This document shows positions 23,322-35,385 of a DNA stretch of 64,000 bases, in pieces. How positions within the stretch are numbered: position 1 is the first letter of the stretch; every line of letters begins with the position of its first letter. The notes under the pieces were generated by a model. The model saw only the letters and a program-made list of their open reading frames with translations, had not been told where the DNA came from and made no database searches. The position numbers and the translations under genes are program-made. The stretch is from Chalciporus piperatus (lineage: Eukaryota; Basidiomycota; Agaricomycetes; Boletales; Boletaceae), in NCBI GenBank assembly GCA_038093975.1, contig JBBPTG010000004.1, positions 372,001-436,000 on the forward strand, read 5' to 3'.

Positions 23322-24596
23322 ATGTCTTCCTCCAACTACCACAACGATCTTCTTGCTCCTTACCTCGCCCTCCCTCAGGGTGACAAGGTCCAGGCAGAAT
23401 GTCGGTTCATTTCTTTCCACCGCGTCTCCCCCACCATTCTGATCTCATTTTAGACGTCTGGATCGATGGCGATGGCGGTCTGCGTTCCAAGACAACGGTT
23501 GGACAGATCTCGCTTATCGCCTTCTTTCGCACTCACGCCCTCTTTAGACCGTCTCGAAGAAGGTTACAGACATTGGCCAGCTCCGTATCTGGGACTTTGA
23601 CGGTTCATCCACCAACCAAGCACCTGGACACGACTCAGATGTCTACCTCCGTCCCGCTTCCATCTTCAAGGATCCCTTCCGCGGCGGCGACAACATTCTC
23701 GTCCTCGCCGAGACCTACAACAGTGACGGAACCCCTAACCGGACAAACTACCGCCACCATGCCGCCAAGGTCATGGAGCTAGCAAAGGATGCTATACCTT
23801 GGTTCGGTCTTGAGCAAGAATACACCCTCTTTGACGCCGATGGTACCACTCCTTTCGGCTGGCCAAAAGGCGGTTTCCCTGGCCCACAGGGCCCCTACTA
23901 CTGTGGTGCAGGTAATTTCTTTCCTTCCTCATACTTCCTTCGCCTCTCAACCCCCTTTAGGCACAGGCAAGGTTTTCGCCCGTGACCTCATCGAGGCTCA
24001 CTACCGTGCTTGTCTCTACGCTGGCGTGAACATCAGCGGTATCAACGCCGAGGTCATGCCGGCTCAGTGGGAGTTCCAGGTCGGGCCTTGTGAGGGTATC
24101 TCCATGGGTGACCACCTCTGGATGGCTCGTTATCTCTTGGTCCGCATTGCCGAACAGTGGGGTATCAAGGTCTCCTTCCACCCCAAGCCTCTCCAGGGTG
24201 ACTGGAACGGCGCGGGCTGTCACACCAACTACAGCACCCTCCCTATGCGTGAACCAGGAGGAATGAAGCACATCGAGGAAGCCATCGAGAAACTCTCGAA
24301 GCGCCATGACGAACACATTGCTGTTTACGGTGAAGACAACGAGCTCCGTCTCACTGGTCGTCACGAGACTGGTCACATTGGTGCCTTCAGCTCCGGTGTT
24401 GCCAACCGTGGTGCTTCGATCCGTATTCCCAGGCACGTCGCAGCACAGGGCTATGGTTACTTGGAGGACCGTCGCCCAGCATCCAACATTGGTACGTCTG
24501 ATCTCTTGCTCCAGGTATCCTGTTCCTGACTCTTTTTGGAAAGACCCTTATCGCGTCACTAGCATTATCGTAGAGACTACTTGCTTGGACAAGTAA
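23322..24596 (+). CDS. GLN1: Glutamine synthetase (eukaryotic type II)
   Basis: Cytosolic enzyme making glutamine from glutamate, ammonia and ATP, the entry point for nitrogen assimilation. It starts [20 protein letters not shown]. Family signatures: [20 protein letters not shown] (beta-grasp region), [12 protein letters not shown] (metal-binding Glu), [27 protein letters not shown], the ATP-binding [18 protein letters not shown], and [20 protein letters not shown] with the metal/ATP residues. The C-terminal exon reads [17 protein letters not shown]. Introns: about 23398-23455, 23498-23550, 23911-23960 and 24492-24540. Length agrees with fungal GS (about 355 residues). The large antisense ORF across it is a shadow. 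Confidence 0.97.
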
Positions 24597-24840
24597 GGTT
24601 TGGCGGATCAGCAGTTTGTCGTGTACATTTTGTAGGCATCATGCATCAGGCAGTGAGAGACAGCGACATCTCTATACCACTGTACATACAGATTTAGAGA
24701 GTGATGTCAGGCTGTGACAGGATCTTATCTCTGACGGTCGTGTGAGTGTGATCGAGTCGTATGACGGGTTTCGGCTGCTGTGATTGACTCGATGGTCGCT
24801 CTAAAACGGATCATCTGGGAGAATCTGTCCCCTGACACGC

Positions 24841-26387
24841 ATGGACTCAAGCGATAGGAAGCTCCCCTTGCCCGACTTTCTCAAGCTGTTGACGAGCAAT
24901 CATGTCCCTGTCCCAAAGGCGATGGCGGTAGCAAGTAAAGTGTCTGTTTCGTTTATCACTCGTACGGAGTACCAGCCTTAATCCACACCACTGCGGCAGC
25001 TTCAAGGAGTACAATACGCCAGCCCTCCTAGCGCAACTCGACGACACAAAGCTCCAGGGCATCGGAATCCAAGACAAAGAGCTCCGTAAACTCATTCTCG
25101 CTTCCATTCACCAAGCAGGATATGACAGAATCAGAGCCAAGCAACAGTCAGACTCGGCGGCCGGGCCGTCGAGCGGCAAGTCACCGAGTACCGTCCAAAC
25201 AGTGGTACGTCTGCGCCCCCCTTTTTTTTTCTACGGCCTCCGGCGTTCCGAGAGCATAAGTTTAACCTGGCACGGCTCGGGCAGATCACGCCAAAGAAGC
25301 GAAAGCGAGATGATGACCTGAATGAGCTCCTTCCGGAGGCACCGGCGGACGAGGGGGCGGGGTATGGAAGTATGGATTTTGGTGAAGTCTTGGATGAGGA
25401 GGTTCTCAGAAATAAGTTCCCCTTGAGATGGCGTCTGACTCAAGTTGATGTAGGTGCTGAAGATAAAGGGCACGGTCATTAACCGCGCACCACTCATGAC
25501 AGCATGGGCGACAATTGTTGCTGAGCGTCTGGGTTTTGGGAGGGAGGAGGCACTGAGCATAGGTAGGTCGGCGTTTCGCTGCCCCCAGGGATGCCCCGTG
25601 ATAGTTGGTCTCACCGCATAAATCCTTCCTCCTGCAGGATCAGTGTACACGGAGATGAACGCCATATCGAAAGGGGTCTCCCTTGGGTTCGTCGATAGAA
25701 GCAGAAAGAAAGATGTCGAACCCATCCCAGGCGGACAACAACCTTACATTGACCTGATGGGCAGACGGTATGTTTCATTCGTTCCCTTCTCTTTGATTCA
25801 CTCGCTATAGTCTTCTCCCTTCATGACTCAACTCATCTTATCCATCAGAATGTACGTCCCCCGAATGATTTCAAATCCAGTCCCCGTATTAATTTCATTA
25901 AAATGATTTCCGCCGCAGCCCGCTTTACCAGACTCAGACATCTAATTGGAGAGCACTCATAGGAGGCTCGCCTGCATTGCCTAGCATGGCTTTCTCGTAT
26001 ATCTCCCGCTCCTTTCGTCAAACGACGCCTCATGTGATGGGAGCGCTGCGGCTCTTGGCGGAAAGCTATCACCCTGAAGAACTGAATAAGGTTGGGTTCT
26101 CGCTGTACGCCAATTTTAGGCCAACTGTAGATGGGTGGGGAAAGCGAGGTGAGGTGAGATGCGAGCGCATATTGTCGCTCAGGAAGGCAGGGGGAGCGGG
26201 GATGTCAGATGTGCATACCAAGGAGAATGCCGTGAAGATGGCCGTATCAGATGCTACGTCGGTGAAACACGAGCTCTCGGAGGGGAGTCGTTCGAAAAAA
26301 CCACGTCCACTATCTTTGGAGGAGTACGAGGCTGCTCTCGACGCAGACTTTGAGCTGGACGAATCAGATCTCAGCAAGCTGCCCTGA
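24841..26387 (+). CDS. Conserved fungal protein of unknown function (SAM-like N-terminus plus helical domain)
   Basis: I know relatives in ascomycetes and basidiomycetes but no function. It starts MDSSDRKLPLPDFLKLLTSN, a small helical domain. KEYNTPALLAQLDDTKLQGI and IGIQDKELRKLILASIHQAG after the first intron resemble a SAM-like fold. A basic linker ITPKKRKRDDDLN looks like a nuclear localisation signal. The conserved core follows: VLKIKGTVINRAPLMTAWAT, IVAERLGFGREEALSIGSVY, TEMNAISKGVSLGFV, then QPYIDLMGRRMYVP and AFSYISRSFRQTTPHVMGAL, EVRCERILSLRKAGG. The acidic C-terminal tail is DADFELDESDLSKLP. Introns are near 24954-25010, 25205-25285, 25393-25450, 25562-25638 and 25769-25925. The first donor is uncertain. 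Confidence 0.65.
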
Positions 26388-26516
26388 TGTAATGCAAATA
26401 TTCAAAACACGATAAAGGCGAAATGAGGGTACTGGTTCGGGCGTAGTGATATCTAGTATCTACATCTATGTATCCGGATCTAAACACCAACCTCTGTAAC
26501 CCATAACCTAACACAC

Positions 26517-28106
26517 TCATAGTTTTTTGATGATAGCGGCGGTGAACTCCGAGGTTGTTGCAGCACCTAGAGGGGTTGAGTTGAGGCATCCAGATAAAAT
26601 GCATTTACTTACCACCCATGTCTGCGGTGCGGACATCCCCAGCGTTAATAACATCGAATGTTGCGCTTGCTATGCTGTTAGCGATGGAGTCGAGTCTGTG
26701 GGCAAGTTCATCGAACGCTCAAAGCTGAAGCAAGTCACGCCTTACCCGAGATGTCGCAGCATCATGGTAGCGCTGAGAATCATGGCAGCTGGGTTAGCAC
26801 GGTTGGTTCCCATGATGTCAGAAGCGACGTGTCTGCATCCAGGTTCGAAGAGAGCATAATCCTAGAAGACGAGTTTAGCGGTGAGCCTCGACTCAAAACG
26901 CCTCTACATACCGAGCCAACGTTGCAACCAGGAACAATGCCAGGTCCACCAACGAGGGCAGCGCCAATGTTAGAAATGATGGCTCCGTACAGGTTGGGCA
27001 TCACCATGACGTCGAATTGGTTTGGCCTCGCGACGAGCTGCATGGAACTACATGGAAGGTATGAGCGTGGCTGAGCACGGCTTCCATGAGATGACGCACG
27101 TGTTGTCGATGATCATATCGTTCGCCTCAATACCTGTAGACTTGTACTCTTCTGCCACCCGACGAAAAGTGTTCAAGAAAAGCCCATCACCCAGCTTCAT
27201 AATGTTGGCCTTGTGAATACAAGTAACTTTCTGTGAATAGTGGCGTGTTATCCCTGGATGTAAGTGGTCAATCATGGATGTGTACCTTGCGGTTGTTTTT
27301 AAGGGCGAAGTCAAAAGCAAAGCGGGAGATACGATCTGCCTTGGCTCTCGTCATGACTTTTAAGCTTTCGACGACACCGGGGTAACTCTGGTGTTCCAGA
27401 CCCGAATATTCACCCTCGGTGTTTTCACGGATGATGGCAAAGTCGACGTTGGAGTGGCGAGTAGGGAATCCAGGCAGAGACTTGCACAACACGACGGAGG
27501 CATATATGTCAAGTTGTTGGCGCATGGCCACGTTCCAAGAGATGTGGCCAGTCTGAGAAATGGGCGTGAAAAGGATTCCTGAAGGGTAAATCGGTCAACA
27601 TGAACGGCACACACATCGACGGGACATGATCCTGCTTACCCTTCAAACCGACGCGGTTGCGTTTCAAACTTTCCATTGCCTGTTTGAAGAGATCTTCTCC
27701 TGCAGAGGACATCCCGGAGACGTTGTATTGCTCCCACTCAATGGGTGCGTTAACATAGTCGAAAATCTCCTTGACGGAGTCGGTGATTTCAGCACCGATA
27801 CCATCTCCCGGGATGAGGGTGACCTGGGGCGGACGATAAGTTTCGTGTATGGCGCTAATGGGGGTATACCTACGGTGTATACACCACCGTACTTTGTTGG
27901 GGACTGAGAGCGGTGAGGTCATACGCGCCTTAGAATAGAGTCGATTGGTGTATGGCTTACTCTTTGCGTCACCCGAGGAAAACCAGCCGAGAGTGTCGTA
28001 GCAGTTCTCTTGAACCGGCGTCAGCCACGTCAGTAGCTGGACGACAAGTACATACCGACTGCTGAAGGATGGGGCGCGTCGCCGATGCGAGTGCGTTGCG
28101 GAACAT
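26517..28106 (-). CDS. IDH1: NAD+-isocitrate dehydrogenase subunit 1, mitochondrial
   Basis: Regulatory (IDH1-type) subunit of the octameric TCA-cycle enzyme in the mitochondrial matrix. It starts [17 protein letters not shown], an amphipathic presequence, continued after an intron by [15 protein letters not shown]. Then [132 protein letters not shown] and the end [13 protein letters not shown]. The [14 protein letters not shown] and [12 protein letters not shown] stretches match yeast IDH1 rather than IDH2. About nine short introns. It shares a 256-bp divergent region with the hydrolase gene. Confidence 0.93.
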
Positions 28107-28362
28107 GGCAGTAGTCGCTGAAGAGGAATAAAAAAGAAATTGAGGAAAGAAACGGAGCGGGTCGTGATTACACGGGTAAGTTTCCAACGGGTACTCCACC
28201 ACGTGAGTACCGGCACCCGCTGTTGAAGGCATTCATGTCAATCACATCATGTCTGATTTTATTTACTCAAGTGTCATTGACTTGCCATCTCCTCTCCGTT
28301 TTTTTCTGTTCTCCTCGTCGTACTCGACGGTCCACTCGCTTCTCTAACAAACAGATACCCTA

Positions 28363-30300
28363 ATGACCACTAAGATAGACAAGTCAGAGTTACCACACCT
28401 CCAGCAAAACCGATTGGTCTCTTTCTACCTCGTCCTTTTCGGCGTCGTTGCACCGCTCTGGCTCATCATACCCGTATCGTGGTCATTGGTTATATATACC
28501 CTCTATAGCGGTAGATTCCACTTTTACCCATGGAGTACAAAGGTCTGCTTTGCAGTCGCCCTTTGCGAGGTACGCACAACCAATCCCGAGCGACTCACCG
28601 AACCTGACTTTTTCCAGGTCTTCTTCAGTATTTATCATTATAATCTCGTCAGATCCATATCAGCGCTCCCTCCAAGCAGTTCACGCAATCTGGCCGAGCG
28701 CCTGGCCGCTTTACGACGCGTCTTGAAGTCTGGCCTCGCTGATCTCGCCGTCGATGAAGAGTCCCTTGATAACGAACGACCGGGCAGTCCAGCTGAATTC
28801 CTTACTCAGCAGCTACAACCTGACGACCATCGTGCGATAGAATTTCGCGAATACATGAGATCATGGTACTACTAAATTTCGTCGACTCAACTGTGTGATC
28901 CGGCTGATCCATTCCATCCAAAGGTTCCGCAGAGCTCCATGGTCATCCGTCAGAAGACGAGATATTTATGCATATGTTTACTGGACGCTCTACAACAGAC
29001 CGCTCCCTGAGCCGCACTTGCTACCCGAGCACCAGAAGAATCTTGTCGACGACGCGGTTAGGCAAATCGAGGATCGCGCTGGGATGACCACTCCCGACCA
29101 TGACGGTCCCGGAGCGACGCCCATTTTGCTGACTGTCGATAAAATTAACGTCAATTCGAGACCCCTGGTCTGGTATCTTCTGGTGTTTACGATCAACTGG
29201 GTGTTCCGAAAGTGGTTGGAAAGGTCACACGACGTGCGCTTCGGCTGCTTCGAGGGTCTAGAGTGAGCATTCCACCGGTTGACCTCTGCAACTAACCATC
29301 TGGAATCATTTAGGTATTGCATTCGCATTCCCAAGACTTGGAACCCGATTGACGGACATCGGCCCATTGTGCTTTTTCACGGTCTCGGAATTGGTTTGAT
29401 GCAATACAAGATGATCATTTCTGATCTTCTCCAGAACTTCTCTGATCGACCCCTCCTCATACCCATACAACCCAACATCAGCCAGAACATTTTCCATTCC
29501 AGCTTCTTGAAGCCCATGGATAGGCGTGAAATGACTGCGTGTCTATCCGGTCTCTTAAGAAAGTTGGGCTGGGTATCCTCGCTTAAAGATCGCAGCGTTT
29601 CGTCTCCGCGGGACTCATTACAAGGCATCGTCATGCTGAGCCATTCTAAGTAGGTGGTCCCTTTCATCATTCACCTTTCCCACTGACTTCACCGCATAAG
29701 TGGCACCTTTCTACACGCATGGTTCCTCAAGGCTCACCCAGAAATGGTTGTACGTTCCTGTTTAGTCGATCCTGTCACCTTTTGTTGCTGGGAAGGCAGT
29801 AAGTTGTTCGACTTTAGTATGCGAAGCCCGGTGCAAGGACAATCTCTACAGACATGTGCTACAACTTCTTGTACAGCCGGTGTTCTACGGTACGGTCATC
29901 AAAACATTCCATCCACACGTTGCTTGACCCACCTCTAGGGCTTGGAACTCTTGATGAGGTATTTCGTAGGAACTGAGCTAGGGGTTGCGAATACAATCCA
30001 ACGCCACTTCGACTGGGCATCAAACTCTCTGTTTTTCGAAGAGATTCCGAATGCTCGCGATCCAAAGAAAACGCTCGTCGTCTTGGGAGGCAAGGACGCG
30101 ATTCTGAATGCTGAGGTGCGCTCGAGTGCGCACGAGATTAGCAATTGCTCACCCTTGTTCTTCAGCGCATTAAGCGTTACTTGTCCAGTCACGGTCTTCG
30201 AAAAGGGATCTGCTTCGACCCTGATGGTAGGCATGGCCAACCATTCGTTGCTGGAGGAGCGACACATACTGCGATCACGAGCTGGTTAAAACTTGGGTGA
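28363..30300 (+). CDS. Membrane-anchored alpha/beta hydrolase
   Basis: The N-terminus has one or two hydrophobic segments (SFYLVLFGVVAPLWLIIPVS, WSLVIYTLY), so the protein is probably membrane-bound. The hydrolase fold begins YCIRIPKTWNPIDGHRPIVL, FHGLGIGLMQYKMIISDLLQ (oxyanion region HGLG). The nucleophile elbow is MLSHSNGT with Ser in S-H-S-N-G, split by an intron. Then come WFLKAHPEMVVRSCLVDPV and the probable acid Asp in VVLGGKDAILNAE, with the final His in DGRHGQPF. The catalytic triad is therefore complete. The substrate is unknown. The architecture is common in fungal proteins of unknown role. Introns: near 28570-28618, 28859-28910, 29264-29314, 29650-29700, 29749-29848, 29939-29990 and 30115-30165. 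Boundaries in the middle are approximate. Confidence 0.72.
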
Positions 30301-30669
30301 AAACGTCTACCCTTGTTTTATATCGAGTCAGATTGCTGTTTAGCACGCCTGACTGTCTCAGTTGTGCTCACAGCGACATATAGACAGTACATAAATTAGG
30401 ATCCTGCGTTGATCCCATGCTCACACGTTGACATATACACACGTTAGAAATGAGTCGCTGCGCAGTCGCAGCTCGTATGTATTTGGGTCTAGACTTGCCA
30501 ACGTTGCCATCGATAACATAGAAGGTACACAACATAGCCAAACTCCTGGGGCAAGGACAATTCCAATCTCCTGACGTATAAGAAGAGCACAACACTCCTA
30601 AACATCTCCTTCACCCGAACACCCATCATATCCTTTATTCCAACCATCAGTTTTCGTATTTGAAGCAAT
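30301..30669. other. Intergenic, Argonaute promoter region
   Basis: 369 bases between the hydrolase stop and the Argonaute start, same strand. Nothing recognisable apart from A+T-richer composition before the Argonaute ATG. Confidence 0.4.
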
Positions 30670-33600
30670 ATGCCCCCCAAAGCAGACCCAGGTCCTAGAG
30701 GGCGTGGCGGGCGTGGGGGTGGTGGTGGTGGTGGACGGGGAGGTCCTCCACGTGGTGGAGGGCCCGCGCGAGGAGGGGCCCCAGGTCCAGCAATTCGGGC
30801 GGGTCCCCCCCCATCTGGAGGTGCAACGCTCCCAGGCTCGCATGTTAAAGCAGTTGGCGTACGGCGATTGGGATACGGCAATGCTGGTAGAGCGATAACC
30901 GTATCCGCCAACTTCTTTAGCATCACGCTGCCTGAGGCCAACATTCATCACTACGATGGTACGCATGCGTTCTTCCAATGGCTTTCGTGATCGTGCTGAT
31001 CAGTTGCAACACGCTACTTGTACGCGGTGGGCGACATCAGTCGGTGAGTACTTCCTTTGACACTAGGTTTGCTATCATGATCAATGACGGTGTGTCCACG
31101 TTAGTCATCTCGCCCTCTGAGAAGACTTTGCCAGCCAGGTTGAATCTTGAGTTGATCGACCATCTTCAAAAGATCGATGCTCCCGACGTGTTCACTCCTC
31201 CTGCGGTGTACGACGGTCGGAAGAACATGTTTGCGCCACGGGAACTACCCCTTGGACCGAACGGAAGTCAAGAGGTATGCTATATGCGCCACTTTCCTAG
31301 TACGACGCCTCACAGGCCACATGTGGCGACTTCAAGTTCAGCGTTTGTCTCTCCGACGAAACTACCCGCGGTAGCCCTGGAGAAACTACAGGTGGTAGAG
31401 GACCCCGTGTGTATAAAATTAAGCTCACAAAGGTCGCGACAATCAATCCTGAGTAATTTTTCTGCTTGCCGCGCGGACTTCGTATTAATGTTGGGTTAAA
31501 CCCGCCGCAGGGTTTTGCAGCGCTTCATAATGGGACAACAGTCACACGACAATAGTGTATTGACCGCCTTGACAGTAAGTACACATCTCGACGTCGAAGC
31601 CCCGATCGTTAACTTGTAACCGTTATCGTAGGCCCTCAACGTTGTTATACGTATGGAGCCCACCATGAAATACCCATTCAATGTCCGTTCTTTCTTCACT
31701 GACCGAGAGACGAAGGACATCGGAAGTGGATTGGTTCTTTGGAGGGGGTATTTCCAGTCTGTCAGACCTGCAATCGGACGGTTGCTGGTGAACGTTGACA
31801 TCTCCACCGGGACCATGTATAAGCCAGGCTCCTTGCTGGATCTTTGCGTGGATTTCCTTGGTCGGCCGGGCCAGCACCAGCTTCTCAGCCCACGCCGCGG
31901 GTTTCCCGACAGAGAGCGCCTTCGACTGCAGCGTTTCATCGCCGGAATTCGCATCATGACAACCTATTCTGGGGATCGAGTCCGCAAAACCCCTCGAGTG
32001 GTCAGGAAACTCAGCAGTGCTGGGGCTTCAGATCTCAGTTTCAGCATGCGAGATGGTACAACCATGACCGTCGCCCAATACTTCCAGAAGATATTGAACC
32101 GACCCCTGCGCTTCCCCGAGGTCATTTGTGCTGAAGTACGTGATGTCTTATTTACGCGAACTCCGCTCATCAACTACAGGTCGGATCTGGGGCTTTGTTG
32201 CCCCTTGAGCTTTGCACGGTCCCACCAGGTCAAATCATGCGTAAACAAGTACCCCCCGAGAAAACGAAGGACGTCCTTGACTTTGCAACAAAGAAGCCGC
32301 AGGACCGGCTGCAAAGCATCACCAACGGACTTTCGGTTGGTTAGTTTTCCCCATATGCCGCCTTTTCTCAATTCCTTTTAGGTTCTTGCCTATGGCCAGT
32401 CCGAATATGTTCGCCAGTTCGGTATGGCCGTTGATGAAACGACTGGTCCGCTCAGCGTACCCGCGCGTGTCCTGGTTCCTCCGAAGCTCAGGTATGGACA
32501 GGACAGCCCTCAACCAGTTGTCGTAAGTCTACGCTTCTCTAGACTGCTACACACTTCTCATTTGGTGACAGTCTCCTGCCAATGGCGCGTGGAACATGTA
32601 GGTTGCGTCATCCCTGTCGTTTTGCATAGCTGACCTTTGAGTAGGATTGACAAACGTTTCTTCCGACCCGCTACTATCGACCGCTGGATCGTCGTTGTCT
32701 ACGAACGCCAGCAACGATTCAACCAGCAAGCAGCGAATGACATGATCGATGGCCTCCTACGAAGCTGTAGCGATGTTGGTTAGTGGCGGTATTGTCAATT
32801 GTTTCCCCGCTTATGATATGACGCTGCTGCCAGGGATGAAGGTCAATGACCAGAGCCCGCTGGTCACCTGGCAAAATGGCCAGGGCCGAATTGGTGATGT
32901 GCGTGTTTATGCGATCGTGTGGGTTGCAATGATTGAAGTCTTTCTAGCAATTGCGCGCGGCCGGGGGCGATTGCTTCCAAAAAACAGGTCAACGTCCGAC
33001 ACTCATCGTTGTCGTACTTCCAGATAACGGCAATGATATCTATACTGCAGTAAAACAGTATGTCGAACCTCACGGATCCCTTCTCGATTATTGATTGATT
33101 ATGGTACAGTTTTGGTGACGTTACAGTGCGTGTGATTCATTTCTTGCCTTGGCCATAGTCTTGACTACTTGAAGGTGGGAGTCGCAACTCAGTGCTTGAA
33201 GAGTTCGAAATGCTTCCGTGCAAAGGCCCAATATTACGCCAATGTCTGTTTGAAGTGAGTGTGATTTTTCTTTCCATTAGGCCCCAAGTCTAAGTCCCCG
33301 CAGAATGAATGTCAAACTCGGCGGAATCAATACAATCCCAGACCCTCAGTCTGTCACCGTGCTTACAGATCCTCGAAACCCAACCATAATCATGGGTATG
33401 GTTCTTTCCGTAGAGTCTTAGCACAAGTGGAGCTCATGATTCGCTCGCGAAACAGGTGCCGACGTCATTCACCCGGCACCTGGCTCAGACGGTCGTCCTT
33501 CCTTCACAGCCCTGGTCGGAAATGTTGATTCTCACAGTGCGAAGTATGTCGCAACAAGTCGTGTGCAAGGTTCTCGTGTAGAAATAATCGCTGATTTGAA

Positions 33601-34567
33601 AGACATGGCCAAGGTGGTTACCTTCTACAACCTGTAAATTTTGACATTGACCGTGCGATTCTAGCATATCTTGACCATGTATATGCGGTACCGGCAGGCG
33701 GCTGAAAAGAAGAGTGATGTTGCCCCTACTCGCCTTATATTCTTCAGAGGTTCGTTTCCTGTAAATGTTTCTACGTAGCTGACCTTTTGCCTAGATGGTG
33801 TCTCTGAGGGCCAGTTCCGAGAAGTATTGGAGAAAGGTGTGTGTCCCATCGAGTTGCCTAGCTTCTATTGACGACTTTTTTCAGAGGTTGCTGCACTGAA
33901 ACGTATGTGACCGCATCGTGTATATTGAATCCATCTTCATCCATTCGTATAGTTGCTTGTGACGAACTCAAAATCAAACTCAAGATCACAGTCATTGTAG
34001 TCGCGAAACGGCATCACGTCCGCTTCTTCCCTCGGCAATCTGACGCCGACAGGAGTGGCAACTGCCCAGCAGGAACTGTTGTCGACCAAGTCGTCGGCCA
34101 CCCTACCGAATTTGATTGGTACCTCCAAAGTCACGGTGGATTGCTTGGCACCAGTCGCCCGGCACACTACAACGTCCTGTATGACGAGAGCAATTTCAAG
34201 TAAATCTTACAGCACCTTGTCTATCGTTGGAAATTTACTCAACCATTGGTCTATAGTGCGGACAGTCTTCAGGCCCTGTCGTTCGCCCTGTGCCATGTGT
34301 ATGCGCGTTCCACGCGCTCGGTCTCGATACCTGCACCGGTATATTGTATGTTGAATCTTCGCTTTGTGAATCTTCGCTCAAAATGGTTTAGATGCGGATA
34401 TCGTGTGCAGTCGCGCCAAGAACCATTTCGACCCCCAGGGTACCATCGACTTTTCCGACTCGGCGACGCAAGCCGACACTGCCCAAGCAGAGGGTACACT
34501 CGAGGCATTCCAACGTGGCTACAAGCCATTGCACTCCAACATGGCAACCCTCATGTATTTTTCTTGA
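30670..34567 (+). CDS. Argonaute (QDE-2/Ago family), slicer residues present
   Basis: Guide-RNA-binding effector of RNA interference. The N-terminus [20 protein letters not shown] is an RGG-rich disordered tail. Then comes the N domain ([60 protein letters not shown]), linker ([40 protein letters not shown]), PAZ ([40 protein letters not shown]), MID ([20 protein letters not shown]) and PIWI domains. PIWI residues: [11 protein letters not shown] (Asp), [10 protein letters not shown] (Glu finger), [13 protein letters not shown] (Asp) and [16 protein letters not shown] (Asp), a DEDD tetrad. The C-terminus MATLMYFS fits the family. More than a dozen short introns. Those at about 30960-31105 and 31453-31510 are needed to restore the N and linker domains. 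The gene shows no frame damage after splicing. Confidence 0.93.
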
Positions 34568-34722
34568 GCTCTTGAGCTCGTACGATTCCAGCTTCGCGCC
34601 CGAAGATTTGTGAAACGTCCGTTGTATTCTCTTATTCCAGCATGAATCCGTTTTCACGAGATCGATTTGTACACACTTGATACAAGTCTGTAATATAAAG
34701 TTGTCTGATGTTTGCGAAGTAT

Positions 34723-35273
34723 CTACAAGTACATGCCGTTCTCCGGCTCCTCGATTTCTTGACCCTGAGCACTCTCGACAGGGGGTGGATCGTCCAAGCC
34801 GTTTGAGCTGGAACCGATGGTATTTTGTTCAGCCCTGCTTTCACGAGAAACAGGAGGCGATGTCTGAGGCTCAGATACGTGCTCTGAGGTGACGGAATGG
34901 CCATGATGGGTCAAGGCTAGCTTGAGCATGAATATACGCTCGTCCTGTGATGCTCTGAGCGTCCTCAGCTCTGCGGGAACTGGAAACGGCACAGTGGTAC
35001 GTGCATTATGATCTCGTTCTCTTTCACGGCCTGACTAACTTCCAGATCTTCCTCCGACGAGGTAAGTTCTCGCAAATATTCTTGCAACTCTGTTTGTGTG
35101 CGTTTCAAGTGCTGCAGCGAATTTCTCAAACGAGCAATTTCTGTCAAAGCCATCAGCGAACAGCACCAGCGACTATAATCGTCGAGACTCAGACCATCCC
35201 ACGCGACTGCAGGGTCCAAGGCGATAGCCTGGCTGAGAGTGAACGGCTGAGGATACCTGGGATCGTACTCCAT
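34723..35273 (-). CDS. Small coiled-coil protein of unknown function
   Basis: Two exons joined over an intron near 34985-35040 (donor choice uncertain). The start is MEYDPRYPQPFTLSQAIALD. PAVAWDGLSLDDYSRWCCSL is followed by a heptad-like helix ALTEIARLRNSLQHLKRTQT and ELQEYLRELTSSEEDLE, then LRTLRASQDERIFMLKLALT and a Ser/Pro-rich, acidic tail ending EEPENGMYL. I do not recognise a named family, and the size and coiled coil would fit a small structural subunit. It shares a very short divergent region (112 bp) with HIS4. Confidence 0.6.
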
Positions 35274-35297
35274 CGTGCTAGAGCGTCGACAATTGAG

Positions 35298-35303
35298 TGA
35301 CTC
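35298..35303 (+). promoter_or_regulatory. Gcn4/CPC1-like TGACTC element in the HIS4 upstream region
   Basis: TGACTC, with GAGTGACTC symmetry around it, lies about 85 bp before the HIS4 start codon within the short shared divergent region. Amino-acid starvation factors of the Gcn4/CpcA family bind TGACTCA and variants of it. Only the six-base core matches here. Confidence 0.4.
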
Positions 35304-35385
35304 GAATAGATCAAGTGACGAGAGATATATGACTAAGCTCAATCATGATCAGGCTTTTCCGCCAATAATTCACTCTTGGGCAGCC

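Noticed and set aside
23957..24436. 160-codon ORF on the minus strand across glutamine synthetase
   Set aside because: It lies fully antisense to conserved GS coding sequence, has no family resemblance, and is explained by codon bias of the real gene.
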